A program made the translations under genes and the position numbers. Source: Vitrella brassicaformis (Eukaryota > Sar > Vitrellaceae). From it: a stretch of 64,000 nt of DNA. Shown here one piece after another: positions 43,405 to 57,268 of this stretch. Below the pieces are notes generated by a model. The model saw only the letters and a program-made list of their open reading frames with translations, ran no database searches and was not told where the DNA came from. The stretch spans positions 1,778 to 65,777 of the forward strand of contig CDMY01000316.1 in the NCBI GenBank assembly GCA_001179505.1. Direction: 5' to 3'. How positions within the stretch are numbered: the first letter of the stretch is position 1; every line of letters begins with the position of its first letter.

Positions 43405-44520
43405 TCACGCCTTGATCTGTGTGTGCGACATGACAACAGCGCGGCACATGGAGCAGGTCGGCTGGCGGTGTCTCTGTCTGGTCCTCCCCCAGCAGCTCAC
43501 ACACATGCACATGTGGCTGCAGGGATGGAAGACCACACATGGGCGGCGCTCCGTGCACACCACACACTTCTTCTGATCCTCCAGGTCCACCAGCTTCTTC
43601 TGACACCGACTGCTGAGTGTGTTCATCTGGTCCAAGGCGTTGGTCACGTCGCTCAGAGACGAGTTGACGTCAGCCTGCAGCTGGAGGACGGCCTGCTCGT
43701 CCACTGCCGTGCGCAGCCGATCATCGTATGAGCTGCATACACACACAGGGGTCAGAGGCGCTTTGTCTATGGCTGGCCTTACCTGATGGCCGACACGTTG
43801 ATGAAGCCGACCTGGGCAGCGCTCTGTGCGCCCTCCAGCCTGAAAGGGCAATGGACTGATTGCACGTGGGTGTCCATACAGGTATGTGTCTCTCCTCACT
43901 GTTTTATTTTTGCGACGGATTCCTCCTTCTCGCGCCGCAGGTTGGTTAGTTGGGCCTCAAGCCTGATGGAAACCGCCACAGCAATGTCTCACCTGCGCAC
44001 TTCACGTATCAAGAGACTGACTCGCGTAGTTTCTCCGTCAGGCCGTGGTTGGTCTTGACGGCACACTCTTTCTCAGCCGTGACAGCCGTGACCATTTGCA
44101 CCTGGCCCTCTAACCTGATCAGCAGGCACGTGCACTTGTGCCGATGACATATCTGTAACGTGCATTCGGTCTGTCATCCGTCGCTAGATATGTCTCTGAC
44201 TTGTTCTGTGACTCCCTCAGTGCTGCGACGGTCTTCTGCTCCCTCATCAGCCTGCAAGCATTCATACAGTGGCAGGCACACAAACATCGACCGACACCTC
44301 ACATATAGGTTGAGGTCCTTGTCACCCACACCCACGTCTGCTTGAGGTCTTCGTTTTGCGCCTTGAGTCGCTCTATAGCAACACTCATCTTCTTGCTTTT
44401 CGTTGCGGCGCTGACCCCGACCAATGCCCACACAACAATGGCGGCATGGATGCAGCATGAATACCTCTGTCGCTCCTTGGCAAGGGCTTCGTTAAGGGCC
44501 GCCTCTCGCTCAGCCGCCAT
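43405..44520 (-). CDS. Coiled-coil RING-finger protein (probable E3 ubiquitin ligase)
   Basis: The last exon encodes a C-terminal RING: KKCVVCTERRPCVVFHPCSH, then MCMCVSC, then PTCSMCRAVV, giving the C3HC4 cysteine/histidine set that binds two zinc ions. C-terminal RINGs of this kind (as in IAP or MGRN-type ligases) recruit ubiquitin-loaded E2 enzymes. Upstream exons are mostly coiled coil: MAAEREAALNEALAKERQR, SVAIERLKAQNEDLKQ, LMREQKTVAALRESQNKSE, LEGQVQMVTAVTAEK, LEAQLTNLRREKEE and LQADVNSSLSDVTNALDQM. The start at 44520 is conservative: the same frame extends upstream (KARADATSEDDLLQQCQ) to about 44620, but no start or acceptor is clear there. Several short exons are approximate. Substrates unknown. 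Confidence 0.7.
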
Positions 44521-44978
44521 GGCCTGGCACTGCTGCAGTAAGTCGTCTTCGGAGGTGGCGTCGGCCCTCGCCTTACCGACGCCGACTTCCCCGCCACTGC
44601 CATCCGCACGGACCCGGATGATTGCACAGATGCCAAGTTATTTGACTCTTATGCTCACTCCTCTGCTGGCACTGTATCGCTTGTCGTGTCTGCAGCCACA
44701 CCAACACTGCCCTCACTGCCGAACACGGCAGAGCAAATCAATCATTGTGTCGTCCCTTCGCGTGACATGCCGTCCGCAACCCTTTTCACTTACAGTGGAC
44801 TCCCCTTACAATCAACGAGGGTACATGTAGCAGCAGCATCGTGTCTCTCCGGTCCGCGCGCCCGTGCGGCGCTCTCACCACCCCCCGCCCTGACAGTTAC
44901 CGCCCTCCGATGCTGTTTCCTCTTGGTGCGCTTGACGTTGAGAGTCGCGGACTCTGACCGGGAACAGAGGATCACCAG

Positions 44979-46754
44979 CTATGGATGTCTAGAGGAATAA
45001 GGGCTCTGCTTGTCCCTCGGCTGACCTAGAAGTTGCTGGTCGAGGTCAATATCGACTGGACGAGGCTGTGCTACCTGCTTGGTCAGCCATGAGATGAGCG
45101 CGCAAGCCCAGGAGCCCAACGATAAAGCTGCTGCCGTCAGCCGAGAGGGGGTATTCAAGATTACTCTTCTGAGCTTATGGAATGCCTGCCGAAGCAGCCG
45201 TAATGGGTGTTGCCTGGTCAGAGCCCACAACCACAGGCCAAAGATGACGAGCATGGCGACCACCGCCAGTGGAAAGCAGACGCGGCCCTGTTGGACGGGA
45301 CCTCGTTGCTCATCCATGTGGGCCGTAGCCGCCGCCCTTAGCCGTGCCGCCAAATTATGGTGACCCTGTGTGCCAGAAACAAGAATGGCATGTATGAGTT
45401 TGCCAGCACGAGGGCGAGTATCGACCTGTACCATTGCCTTGGCTATGTCAGCCGGTCTGGTATTCCAGGGGTTAAAGCCAGGTACAGGGAGAGTCGGATT
45501 GGCGCCTTTTGCCAGTAGCATGTCGGCGAGGTCGTGGGCACCACTGAGAGATCGATGCAAGACATATGTATGTCTCGTTGTGTCGCATCCATGTGGAAGT
45601 ATCCATCTCACTTGAGTGCGGCCCAGTGTAGGGCTGTGCCCGATTCGCCACAGTCATTGACGTCTGCCCCCCTCGCTATGGCCATCCTTGCGATTTCGAC
45701 TCGATTCGGAATGTCATCTAAGTACTGGGAGTTGTGCCAGACCGCTGCCATCACCAACGGGGTGCCCAGATTGGTACGCGCATGAAGATTCGCTCCATTC
45801 TCCAGTAGACATTTGACACACGAGACACAAGAGCCCTGACAGGGAGGCAACACATAATTCCTGTCATCTGTCTCCGGTCATCTGCCTGTCTCCGGTCATC
45901 TGCCTTGTGTCCTTACGTCGAGGGCAGATTGGTGGAGGGCAGTGGTGTTCGTCACTAGAATCCTCTTGCGAAACGGCGGAGGGAGAGGCTTCTCCTTCCA
46001 GGCACTGTCGACCCACTCCGCGATCGGGATCGTGGCGTCGATGTCGATACCTACCCATACACAAGACGACATTGTAGTGAGATCAGCTCGTGGGGTCCTT
46101 TGCAAGCCTTACCGTAGTCGATTAGCGTTTGTGTGATGGCAACGCAAACTGCGTAGGGACAGGTGATCAAATTTGTGTGAAGTGCTGTCATGCTCATGTT
46201 ATTCACGCTGTGCCGGCCATTGATGTCCACGCCTTTGGCACCCTCTCTCGTTGTCTCCAGCAGCAGCTGGACAAGCTCAATGTTGCCAGCAATCACCGCA
46301 TGGTGAAGCACGGATTTGCCCTTCTCATCGCGGGCATCGAGGTTGGACACGTGTGGAAGAATCACGGGCACTGTCGACATGGGATATTGGCCATGAACAG
46401 CAGCAAACAGGGCCTCCTCCAGCTCATCGTCGGTCTGATCGCTGTTGAAGGGCGGCAGATGGGAGCGCAACGACGGCACATCGGCCTACATGCAAAAGCA
46501 AACACCAGAAAGGTGGGTGTCTGAACACCATGGGCGGTACATACCGCGTATGCGGCCTTTGCGGCGGGAGTAGATACCCACCAAGGAGCACCATCATGAT
46601 CATCTGCAAGAGGAACCAGAGGAACTCGCAGCTCTTCCTCTCCGAGGCACGTTCCACAGCTCCAGCAGCCCGCGGACCAGACAAGCAGACCGAGTGGCAG
46701 GATGCGCCACATCATGGTAATCGCATGGGCCTGCATCATCCAAATAAGCATCAT
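44979..46754 (-). CDS. Ankyrin-repeat membrane protein with signal peptide
   Basis: The first exon (ATG at 46754, or 46715/46712 in frame) encodes a hydrophobic leader (MMWRILPLGLLVWSAGCWSC). It joins ADVPSLRSHLPPFNSD in phase. Ankyrin repeats follow in several exons: GKSVLHHAVIAGNIELVQLL, VDINGRHSV, KCLLENGANLHARTNLGTPL, ARMAIARGADVNDCGESGTA then LHWAALK, and DLADMLLAKGANPTLPVPGF. Near the C-terminus are a transmembrane segment (FPLAVVAMLVIFGLWLWAL) and a second hydrophobic stretch (AAALSLGSWACALISWL). The protein should sit in the endomembrane system or plasma membrane with ankyrins outside or in the lumen if the leader is cleaved, an unusual topology for ankyrins. In one intron a short tandem repeat (CTGTCTCCGGTCATCTGC unit, about 45863-45903) occurs. 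Confidence 0.72.
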
Positions 46755-47529
46755 TTGGGGAGAGTGAGATGGGGGTCGTGTGTGGGCGTCTTTGGACGGG
46801 AGATCTCAGATCGAATCGGTCAATTGAACGCGCGGGTCTCTTGCTTCGACAGCAAGTCATTTTGAAAAAGCCCATCCACAGGCACGCACGAACAAAGGCC
46901 GCATGCACCAAACAAGACATGTGTCAGTATGTAGCATAAACGTCTCTATGTATGTATCATGTATATGGTGTGTATGTATGATAAAGCTGCTCGATCGCAC
47001 ATGCAAAAAGAAGGACAAGCGCCGCACAGCAATGCCGGCCGATGGAAAGACTCACTCGCGGTCACTCAGACACACACGTGAAGACACAAACGGATATGAG
47101 AAACTGCCGTGGGCACCACAGCGAAACAGAGATAGAATGGCATGGCATGGGATGAGATGGCATATATGGCGTGTGTGCACACGGTCCTTGAATTTGAAAG
47201 CCACACCAGACAGGCAGCAGACAGCAAACAGACACGCAGGCAAGGGGTGTGGAGCGGGGCACTGTCGGGACAATCACAATGCACCCGCCGCACAAAGAAA
47301 AATCTGATCAGCACGAGTAGTACGCCATTAGCAGTAGCACCGCACCTATCCCATCGTCCCATCCCGCAGCACCCACCCAGCCACAAGGGCACCAACAATC
47401 ACAAACAAAGACCGGCCAACCATGGAGAGGAAGAGAGGAGCACGTACCTACCAACAATCCAGCTCTACAGCTACGAAAAAAAGATGAGAACGCATGCTTT
47501 TCTTTCCCTCCCGCCCCTTCCCTCCCCAT
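46755..47529. other. Spacer between two minus-strand genes
   Basis: This should hold the promoter of the ankyrin membrane-protein gene and the 3' UTR of the PX gene. It is A-rich compared with other spacers and contains a palindrome-like GGCATGGCATGGGATGAG run (47138-47158). AACGCGCGG lies at 46828-46836. No exon is seen. Confidence 0.5.
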
Positions 47530-50500
47530 CTAATGTGTGTCGTGGGCGGCGCTGATGCTGCTGCTGCCGTCGTCCCACCGCACCTTCATCAGCCCTCCCT
47601 TGGTGTGCGTCTCCTGCTGTGTGTCGACGTTCACGTCAGCCAGCACCCCGTCGTCGATGCCCTTGAGGGCGCCATCCACCCGCTCGAGAGAGACCATCAA
47701 GGACTGGATCGACACGCGCATCCCCGACCGCTGCTGCCGCTCCTTCAGGAGGCAGGCGTCGAGGGCCTTCATGTCGTTGGCCAGGCGGTCCCGCTGCACG
47801 TTGAGGAGCTCGGTCTCGTTGAGCAGCACTGCCAGCTCGCCCTCCTGCGTGTGGCACCGACGGGCCAGCTGACGGCGGAGGGTGATGCTCTTGTCGATCT
47901 GCATGCATGGAACACACACCCAGACAGGAACGCACCGTTCACATCGCTATCATGTGCCGTCCATTGCGATGGGTTCTCACCAGGTGCGTGAGGTTGTCAG
48001 CGGCCGCCTTGAGGTCCGCTTCCGCCCGTCTCATCTCCTCCTTCTTGTGCTCCAGCTGCCCCTCAATCGCCCGCTGGTGGCTCTCCAGCCTTGCAGCCTC
48101 CTCACCCACCTTGGCCACCTCCGCATCCGCCCGCCGACACTCGGCCTGTAGCGTCGCCGCCCGATCGGCCAGCCGATTGGCGTCTGACACCATGGCCAGC
48201 TGTGCCTCGATGGTCTGCACCTCCTTCTGGCCCCGCTGCAGCTCAGCCGAGATCCGCTTGATCTTCTCGGCCAGCTGACGCACCCGATGCGACGAGTCGT
48301 CGCTCGTCAGGGCGTCTCGGCGGGCGAGAAGATGCTCCTCTTTGGTCTGCAGGAGGACGCTGAAGCGCTCGGCGGCCTCGGAGTGGGCTGAGGGGGAGGG
48401 GGCCGCCGTGGGGTCAACAGAGATAAAGTCCTGCACGCTCTCGTCGGCAACGGCAACGGGCAGCTGCCGGGCATACCACGCCAGGCGGTAGGCCACCTTG
48501 TCCGAGTCCGTGGCCGCGTCACTGTCAGGCGCGGTTTCTTGCTGCCCGTTACTGCCGTTGCTGCTGGAGGCGTGGGATGGCACGTGGGTGGGTGAGGCCA
48601 GGCTGTCACGGTCGCCCGTGCCGCCGCTCCGTGAGCGTGATGAGCGGCGGGTGCTGGGGGAGAAGGTGCCGCGCCACTCGTCGAAGTCGTGCCGCACTCG
48701 ACGAATGGCGCTGAGGACCGACTCGACGGTGGCTCTGTCGCTGTCCTTCTGGGCAAGAATCTCCGACGCCTCCTCTTTGGCTGCACACACACACACACAC
48801 ACACACACAGATACAGATGGATTCTCGCATGTGTGAGGGCCAGTAGTACTGGCATCTTTAATGCGTGTGTTCTCACCGTTAGTGAGTTCATGAAGTCTGG
48901 CCTCGAGTTGGTGAGTCTGCTGTTGCTGGTATGCCAGCTGTGCCTGCAGCTGCGTCCGCCGCCTGGGTGCGTCCTGGATGGACTGCTCGGCCTCCATCCA
49001 CTTCTCCCTGGCGGCCGTGGAGGTCCGCTTGACGATCCGGAGGGTCTCGTTGGTCTGCCGCACTGCCTGGCACGCCTGCGTCAGCTGCTTGAGCAGCGAA
49101 TCGGCCTCCGCCTTGAGGCTGTCGAGGGAGGTGGCCTTGGCAAGGGCGTCGCTGTGGGCTTGATTGACATGAGCCGCGTCATCTCTGGGAAAGGACATCG
49201 ACACATCATATGATGTGCGTTTCGACGGTTTCTGTCGGATGTTGTCAAGTCACTCACCTCAGTCTCGCGATCTCTGCGGCGAAGTCGTTAGCGTTGACGG
49301 TGAGGCTGCCCTTGGTCAGCACATTGGCCTCCAGCATGGTCCGCAGGCGCGTCAGCACCGCCCGGGTGTGCTGGCTGGCATCCGCCAGCGACTCCCGACC
49401 CATCTGGTAGGCCTCCATGCCGTCCCTCAGGAGCTCCCGCACCTTGCCGCTGCCCATCTCCAGGCTGTCCGTCCTCTCCTTCACCCAGCCCTCCCTCTCA
49501 GCCAATTTCTCATGCTCGCTTCGCAGCAAGTCCCGGTGGCCCTCCTGCTCCTTCTCGCAGTGGCTGAGCAGCACTCTGCTGATGCCCAGCCGCTCCTCGA
49601 GAGTCGATACCGGCAGCAGGAATGAAGGCGGGCGGATGGTGAGGTGGCTGCTCATCTCGTCAGAATAGTCCGATGACGACGCGGCCGACCGTGCAAGCGC
49701 GTCGGCACGCAGGGCTGGAAGGCGGGGAGCGCGGGGCACCTGGGGGGAGCGGAAGAGATGTGATGGGTCTTCCAAAGGACGCAATGAGGTAGAAGCAGCC
49801 GACTGGTGCCTCATGAGAGGGGGGAGGGGGCTGGACGGCTCGCCAGATGCGGACCATGGGAGGTAGAGAAGCAGCGTGGCCACCAGTGCCGCCACCATCC
49901 GCCGTGTCTTGGGAGGCAGGGCGCTCTCCCCCTCCCCCTCTCCCTCTCCGTGCTCCCCCTCTGTCTGCGTGCTCTTGAGCAGCTGCTCCAGCGGCTGAAT
50001 GAGCCCCTGACTCGACAAGAGAGCCGCCGCCTCGCCATTGAGAGTCGATCGCTGTGTGAGAGAGCCCCTGGCCGGCTTGCAAGGGTGCGTGACCAACACG
50101 GTCAGCAGCCAGCACACGAAGAGGGTGATGGCCGGCACTGATGGGGGGTCCTTGAGGAGGGAGGCGATGCGCGCGAGTCCTCTGGGGGAGCAGATCTCGC
50201 GGACAGTGTTGTAGTTGAGACCTGGGTGGTTGTGGAGGGTCTCGGGGAGCAGCTCGAGGGACATGGCGGCGCTGTTGGCTGTGTCTTGTTGGAGGAAACG
50301 GTTCTGCTTCAGAAGCGTCGCCAACACCACCTGAAGAGACAGAAATTGGACGTATAAGGAACTTTGTGAGCGTGGCTTACCCCGCAGCACAGCCTGGCGT
50401 CGATCTGTGGCGACTGGTACAGCGCCTCTGCAAACACACATACACACACCCAACAAATGCACTCAACTGGTCGGTAGGAGCCGAAGACCACAAGGTGCGT

Positions 50501-52338
50501 GAATGCTCACACACCAAGTATTTCCATGCCGATGCCGTCCTGTTCGGCCAATGCTGCCTGCACCTCAGGCAGACCTAGCGCCAACCACAACACCTGACCT
50601 GATGGAAGAATCGATACATGAACGACACAACAACAGCAGCGGCAACAGCCGACAATAGGCAGGCAGGCAGGACACACGTAGTTTGGGTTGTCATGCCCGT
50701 CTGTCCGCTCACCGAGGGCGCCGTGGACGACAGCCGTTTTTGGGTCCCGTAAGACGCCGCGAAACTGGGCCAAGCCACCTGTCCTGAAGAAGACCAGAAG
50801 GCTGCCGGGACCTGCACACACAAGGCACACACACATACGTGCGTGTCGTGTCCGTCGTGGCGATACTGCAATAGTTGCGGCGTGACGTACTTGATTCGAC
50901 TAGCGTCTTGAGGAATGTGGTGGAAGCGACCACGAGTGGCTGCGGGGGCTGCTCGCCGTCCTTGCAGGCTGTCTCGATCATGGACGTCACGAGCGCTATG
51001 GACCCGCCCTCAATCAGATACCGACGACCACCTGGATGGACATGCACGGACAAGAATGATTGATAGATACCAAATGCAACGTGTCGGCGGATTGCAATCC
51101 TCATACTATGGTGCTTGCTTACCCTCCTTCCTCACTAGTGCGGTCAAGATCTGGCAGACCAGCGTCTGCTCCTCAACAGAGCCGGTGCGGCCCTGGGGAA
51201 AGAAAGGACAGCACAGGTCAGCCGATTCATGTTGATGGGGTTGCGTCTGCTCACCGCCTGCAGGAGGGCTTCGACTACTGGTGCGTGGCACAGGCGATTG
51301 ACGTGCACTGGGTTGACGGCGACACTTAGCCAAGGCAGACACACACGCACACACACGTGGGTCCGTGTACCCATGGTTGCATCTAAGAGGCGGCTGTACC
51401 GTTTGACATCTAGGAGGCGGTCTACGAGTGGGACTCGCGTCTTGGAGCACTGCCAGACAGACAGACAGACAGACGGACGGACGGTCAGACCACACCCACA
51501 CAGACGGGCGACAAGCGATCTCTCCCCATTAATGTGGGCCAGCATCTCGCTTGCGTACCACAAATCGCGCCACGGCCATTGTGAAGCTATCGGCACCGAT
51601 GAACGCCCTGATGCACCCACAGCGAACGACAGCACACGAATGCATTCACTGGATCGATGACGTCTGTCGTCCATGTGTACCAGAACTTGTCGTTGTTCAA
51701 AACATCCTCGACGCGCAACAGACGCTGCAAGGGGACAGAGAGAGGTAAGAGGCGCACAAATGGCGTTGATGTGACGTGTGACGAGGATTTGTCCTGCCTG
51801 TCTGTCTGTCTGTCTTTACCTGCAGGTATGTCTGTAGGAGTTTCTGACGTTTCTCGACGAAGTCGTGTTTCATCTTCCCAAAGACCTTCTTGGGCGGCAG
51901 GTCGGGCAGCTGAGGGATCCCGCTCTGACGCAACTGGCAGCATCCATACACACAGACAGACATCCCCACAGACATTCACACGGACGACAGTACACACCGC
52001 TCTCTCCTTCTCAATGTGTGTCATCTCCTTTGTCATTTTCACCTTGTCATGAAGCTTGACAAAGTTGCGAAAGCGCTTGTGTAGGTTGAATCCCTTGCCG
52101 AACGCATCGACCTCAATGGTGTACTCCTGCAGTCACACACACGCGCACAAAACGAGCAGTGACCATCACGGCGCCTGTTTTTTCTTATCTTTTCTTCGTT
52201 CACCGTGTGTTTGGTGCCCAGGAGGCCCTTGACGTCCTCGTGTGTGAGAATGCGGGCTGAGAGCGGGAGGTTGGGCCTTGGAGGCCTTCTCGGGATGGGA
52301 GGCGGCGGCGGAAAGGGAGATGTCATGGCGCTCGGCAT
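47530..52338 (-). CDS. PX-domain protein with helical-repeat and long coiled-coil regions
   Basis: About twelve exons. The N-terminus (MPSAMTSPFPPPPPIPRRPP) is proline-rich. A PX domain follows: EYTIEVDAFGKGFNLHKRFR (the RRF-type basic motif), FVKLHDKVKM, GIPQLPDLPPKKVFGKM, VEKRQKLLQTYLQ. PX domains bind phosphoinositides, usually PI3P on endosomes. Next are short helical exons like armadillo repeats: WRDLWYASEMLAHINGER, VPLVDRLLDVKRYSRLL, HAPVVEALLQA, TLVCQILTALVRKEG, GSIALVTSMIETACKDG, VVLATLLKQNRFL, RGLARIASLLKDPPSVPAIT (with a hydrophobic LFVCWLLTVLV). The C-terminal half is coiled coil (HRDLLRSEHEKLAEREGWVK; LKAEADSLLKQLTQACQAV; RRADAEVAKVGEEAARLES; ETELLNVQRDRLANDMKALD) with a Ser-rich spacer, ending AAHDTH. 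Probably a membrane-binding tether or scaffold. One gene is favoured because no exon gap is wide enough for a promoter. Confidence 0.72.
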
Positions 52339-52581
52339 CACACGCTGCTTTTTCCTCCCTTATGCGGCGATTCTCTCCGGAAAGCGATTTTACGGAGATT
52401 CGCGTCTGCGAGCTTGGCTTGCGGAGAGGGGAGAAAAGAGGAAAAAACGATAAGGCAGGTTGCCTGCGGGACCAGACTGAGTGCTGAGTGATCTGTGTGC
52501 TCAGCTTGCATGGCCATCAGCAAGTTGACTGGCTGAGGAGAGGCGGAGCAGGGCAGTGATGTGACCGAAGAAGAGCCTTTG
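52339..52581. promoter_or_regulatory. Shared upstream region of the PX gene and F-box-like member 3
   Basis: About 240 bases between head-to-head starts. TTCGCG at 52399-52404 and GCGAGCTT at 52408-52415 recur upstream of the Rab1 pair. No duplicated segment like that of members 1 and 2 is present. Confidence 0.45.
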
Positions 52582-54690
52582 ATGGCGGATGCAGCTGCTG
52601 CGTCACCGCATCCGAGGTCAGCACAGCAGCACTCACTTTAAGAATTCAAGATCCACAGGATGCATGTGATGTCATGTGCTGTCTGTTCACACAGTCGCCC
52701 CCATTCCCATTTCGTCAGTCTGCCTGATGCCGTCCTCTTCTCGTGCATCGGCCGGCTTCTCGGCACGCACTCCGTCGTCGGCAGCCTCGGTCGTACGCAC
52801 TCTCCGCTGCATGCAGCCTCCCGCCACCCAGACATGCACATCGTCCTGTGCATCAACAGCACCAAGCCAATCCACCTCAGCTCACGGCAGGTGGGCGCCT
52901 GGGCTCACACCGTCTCACAGACCCACCACGCAGTGCTGAATTGCCCGGTGACCGACGGCCTGGTTCTGCTCATCGAGGCGACGCGCAAGAGCCTGGTGGT
53001 TCTGGAGGCTGACAGCGTGTGCCATGTGTCGTGGCCGAGTGGCGATGTCAAGGGCCTCCTCGTCTTCCCGAGGCTGCGGCGGGTGGCTTTGGGAGGTGCC
53101 TGGCTGCCAGTGGGGGAACACCGCCAATGGGCATCAAGGTAAGTAAGGGAGAGTAGGAGGAAGGCCGCCACAGGCACGCAGGCACATCGGAGCCTTTGTG
53201 ACCGTTTCTGCGTGTTGTAGGCCACGTGAGGTGTGCCTCCGCGACAGGAAGCGTCACCAAATTTGCGGCGACAGCTTTGCGGAAGACACCCGATTGGTGT
53301 GGGTGACGGGCAGCCGGTCACTCGAGGCCATCACACTCATCGACAAGTTCGGCTCGCCAAAGGGCTGGGGCGGGGCCGCCGTGCGGCAGCTGCTGCGGAC
53401 GCCCTTCCCCCAGACGGCCCTCAGGGCACTCAAGGGCGTCAGCCTCGACGAGCCCAGCTCACAGCTGGCGAGTGTGTTAGCTGCCAACGGCGTCAAGCTG
53501 AGTGAGCTGTCGATGGCCATCACCGTGGCTGAGTTGGACACCGACATGGTCAAGGTGAGAACAACGAGGGAGGGAGGGAGGGAGGGAGGGAGAGCAGGGC
53601 GTGTGATGGCTGATGTGGCCCATGTGTGTGTGTTTCGTGTGTTTGTCAGGCCGTGCACACCATCAGGGCGAGGTGTCTCGCGGTTGGGGCGAGGGAGGAC
53701 TGGAGCAAGAGCAGCTTCGTCTTCCCAATCTCGCTCATGTGGGCGTTTTCCTCAGTCGAGTTGCGGCTGTACGAGCCCACCCTCATTTTCCTGGCGGCCA
53801 TCGCCAAGAAGGCCGTCTTCCCGACCGGCCTGGCCATCGCCGAGCATCCCACCGGCTTCCTGCCCCTCTACATCTACCGCCACATGATCAAGCTCTCCTT
53901 CTTCAAGGTGACGTGCCTTGCGATGGAGGATGGCGACGATGAGTTCCTCGCCGAGCACATCGCCTTGCCTGACGAGCTGCTGTCCGAACTGCCCCGACTT
54001 TTTCGCCACGTCACATGTCTGGATGTGGGTCGTGGGCTGCACACAAACATGGGCACTGGGGCAGTGAGGAAGGCAATCGAGTCGCTGCCCAAGCTGACAG
54101 AGATCAGGCACACAGACCCAGATCCTGACGTGTGTCTGCTTCCTTCGTGTCTGCTGGACTGTGGCTCCCACGGCACGCCCCTGCACATCAAGGGCCGTTT
54201 TGGCCGCGACCCTTATCATCCTTTTTACGCACCCTGGATGCTGTGGGGGCTGTGGGACAGTGCTCCAGATCCACCAGCCATTGCACCAGACCAGGGCGGC
54301 ATACGCTCACGGATTCAGCGGATCAGCGTAGAGATGAGGATGGCTTACGATGAGGCTGATGTGTGCGACATGTCAGACAGTGAGATCGGCGAGGAGATCA
54401 GCTACGCGCACGCTACCTTCAGCTGCCCACTGTCTATTAGCCAGGCCATTGAGCAGCTGCCGAGCCTAGAGAGGATCGTCGTTGAGTGCCCTGACTTCTC
54501 TGAGAGCGGCGTGACTGCCCGTGTGTGGATGGATGTCATGTTTGACAAGGGCCTCAACGAAGGCAAGAGAACGCTCCGCCACGTGCTGCACAGCCACGGC
54601 TGGCAAGTGTGGTATGCTGAGACGAAAGTAGAGTTTTGTCGCCGCTTGAGGGGCCAGAGGCCCATCACGGATTTCTTCCCGCGCCTGTAG
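52582..54690 (+). CDS. F-box-like/leucine-rich family protein, member 3 (intact)
   Basis: Four exons (52582-52616, 52695-53138, 53221-53554, 53650-54690) join in consistent phase to give 617 residues. The start encodes MADAAAASPH; then SLPDAVLFSCIGRLLGTHS is placed and patterned like an F-box. The rest contains KPIHLSSRQVGAW, AVLNCPVTDGLVLLIEAT, KSLVVLEAD, FPRLRRVALGGAWLP, SRSLEAITLIDKFG, LRALKGVSLDEPSSQ, EDWSKSSFVFPISL, LPRLFRHVTCLDVGRG, IEQLPSLERIVVECPDF and a C-terminal end PITDFFPRL. Leucines recur roughly every 25 residues, like a degenerate LRR. Clearly paralogous to the genes at 32.8 and 38.1 kb. F-box/LRR proteins usually present substrates to SCF ubiquitin ligases, but this identity is not proven; it may be a lineage-specific family. 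It is the best template for judging the broken member 2. Confidence 0.82.
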
Positions 54691-55636
54691 ATGAGGGTGG
54701 ATGGATGGCTGTGTACTGTCTACGCGACTGCTCTAAGTGCTAGCTTGATGTCTGTATTAGACAGTGAGGTCTCTGCCGGTCGTCACCCCTGCATCATGTC
54801 GCTGTGTGTCTAGGCTTCCACGGTGTCATCCCCCTTGTCTCTCCCCTGTGGTGGGAGAAGCAGGGGCGATGGCGACACGGATGGCTGGACATCACCACGA
54901 CACGGAAGCGGACCGACCGACAGACAAGTGGATAGACACCATGACGTATGGCTTGCTTGCCTTTATTGACGGTGATTGGATGTGTGCGTGACCATGCCGC
55001 CAGCAAACAAGATATGAATTAAGTGGATTTCCACACACACTCGTGCAAACATGATCAAAAGAGTCATCATCACACACACGTCCCTCCACGTATGATGCAG
55101 ACAGACAGGCAGGGGCAGGGAGACAGCTAGCTGCGCCGGCTAAATTACACGCGCAGGCAACGAGCCGCCACTCCCCCATCCATCCATCCATCAGCCATCT
55201 GTACGTAAGAAGCATCGTTCGTCCGTCACACCTTGATTGACTTGACCCCACAAACAACACAACACACCACACCACACGACACGCACAGACGCAGGGGAGG
55301 TAGCAAAAGAGGAGGGAAAAGGGCGGCAGAAGAGAAGAGAAGAGAGCCAAGAAAGAAAGGAGGAAAGAGAAACCACACCACCATCCCTCACTCCCTCCGG
55401 CTTCCCCTGCCCGCCTGGGCGGCCCCTGCCTGCCTCCTTCTACCTAGTCAGTCAATGAATGCAGCCAGCCAGCCAAAAGGGGGTGGGCCGGCCATACGTA
55501 TTCACACCCAGTCAGCTACCTTCGACAACCACAACCAACTACTGCACCATGCCATGCGGGGCCCCACCAGCTCACCTTCTGCCCCACCCATCCCATTCCC
55601 CCATGTACGAGTCACTCACTCATCCACTGCTTCACT
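54691..55636. other. Gene-free stretch between convergent genes
   Basis: 3' UTRs of member 3 and the Rab gene. Contains GGATGGATGG near the start, an ACACAACACACC tract and a purine run (about 55296-55372). No exon is seen. Confidence 0.5.
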
Positions 55637-57116
<1,480 letters not shown>

Positions 57117-57268
57117 CGTGTCAGATCAAATCACCCTCACGCAAGCCATACGCAGGCCTACCGACTTGTCTTGCTTGCGAGAGATGGCAACGAACGCGAA
57201 CTCAACGCGAATTCGCAGGTGCGAGCTTGAAGAGGGTTGCGAGCTTTGTTTGGAAAGAGAAGCAAAGC
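57117..57268. promoter_or_regulatory. Shared upstream region of Rab1 and the acylated-protein gene
   Basis: Only 152 bases separate the two start codons. ACGCGAA occurs twice (CGCGA at 57195-57199 and 57206-57210), and GCGAGCTT twice (57221-57228 and 57239-57246). The same GCGAGCTT lies upstream of the pair at 52.4 kb. Confidence 0.5.
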
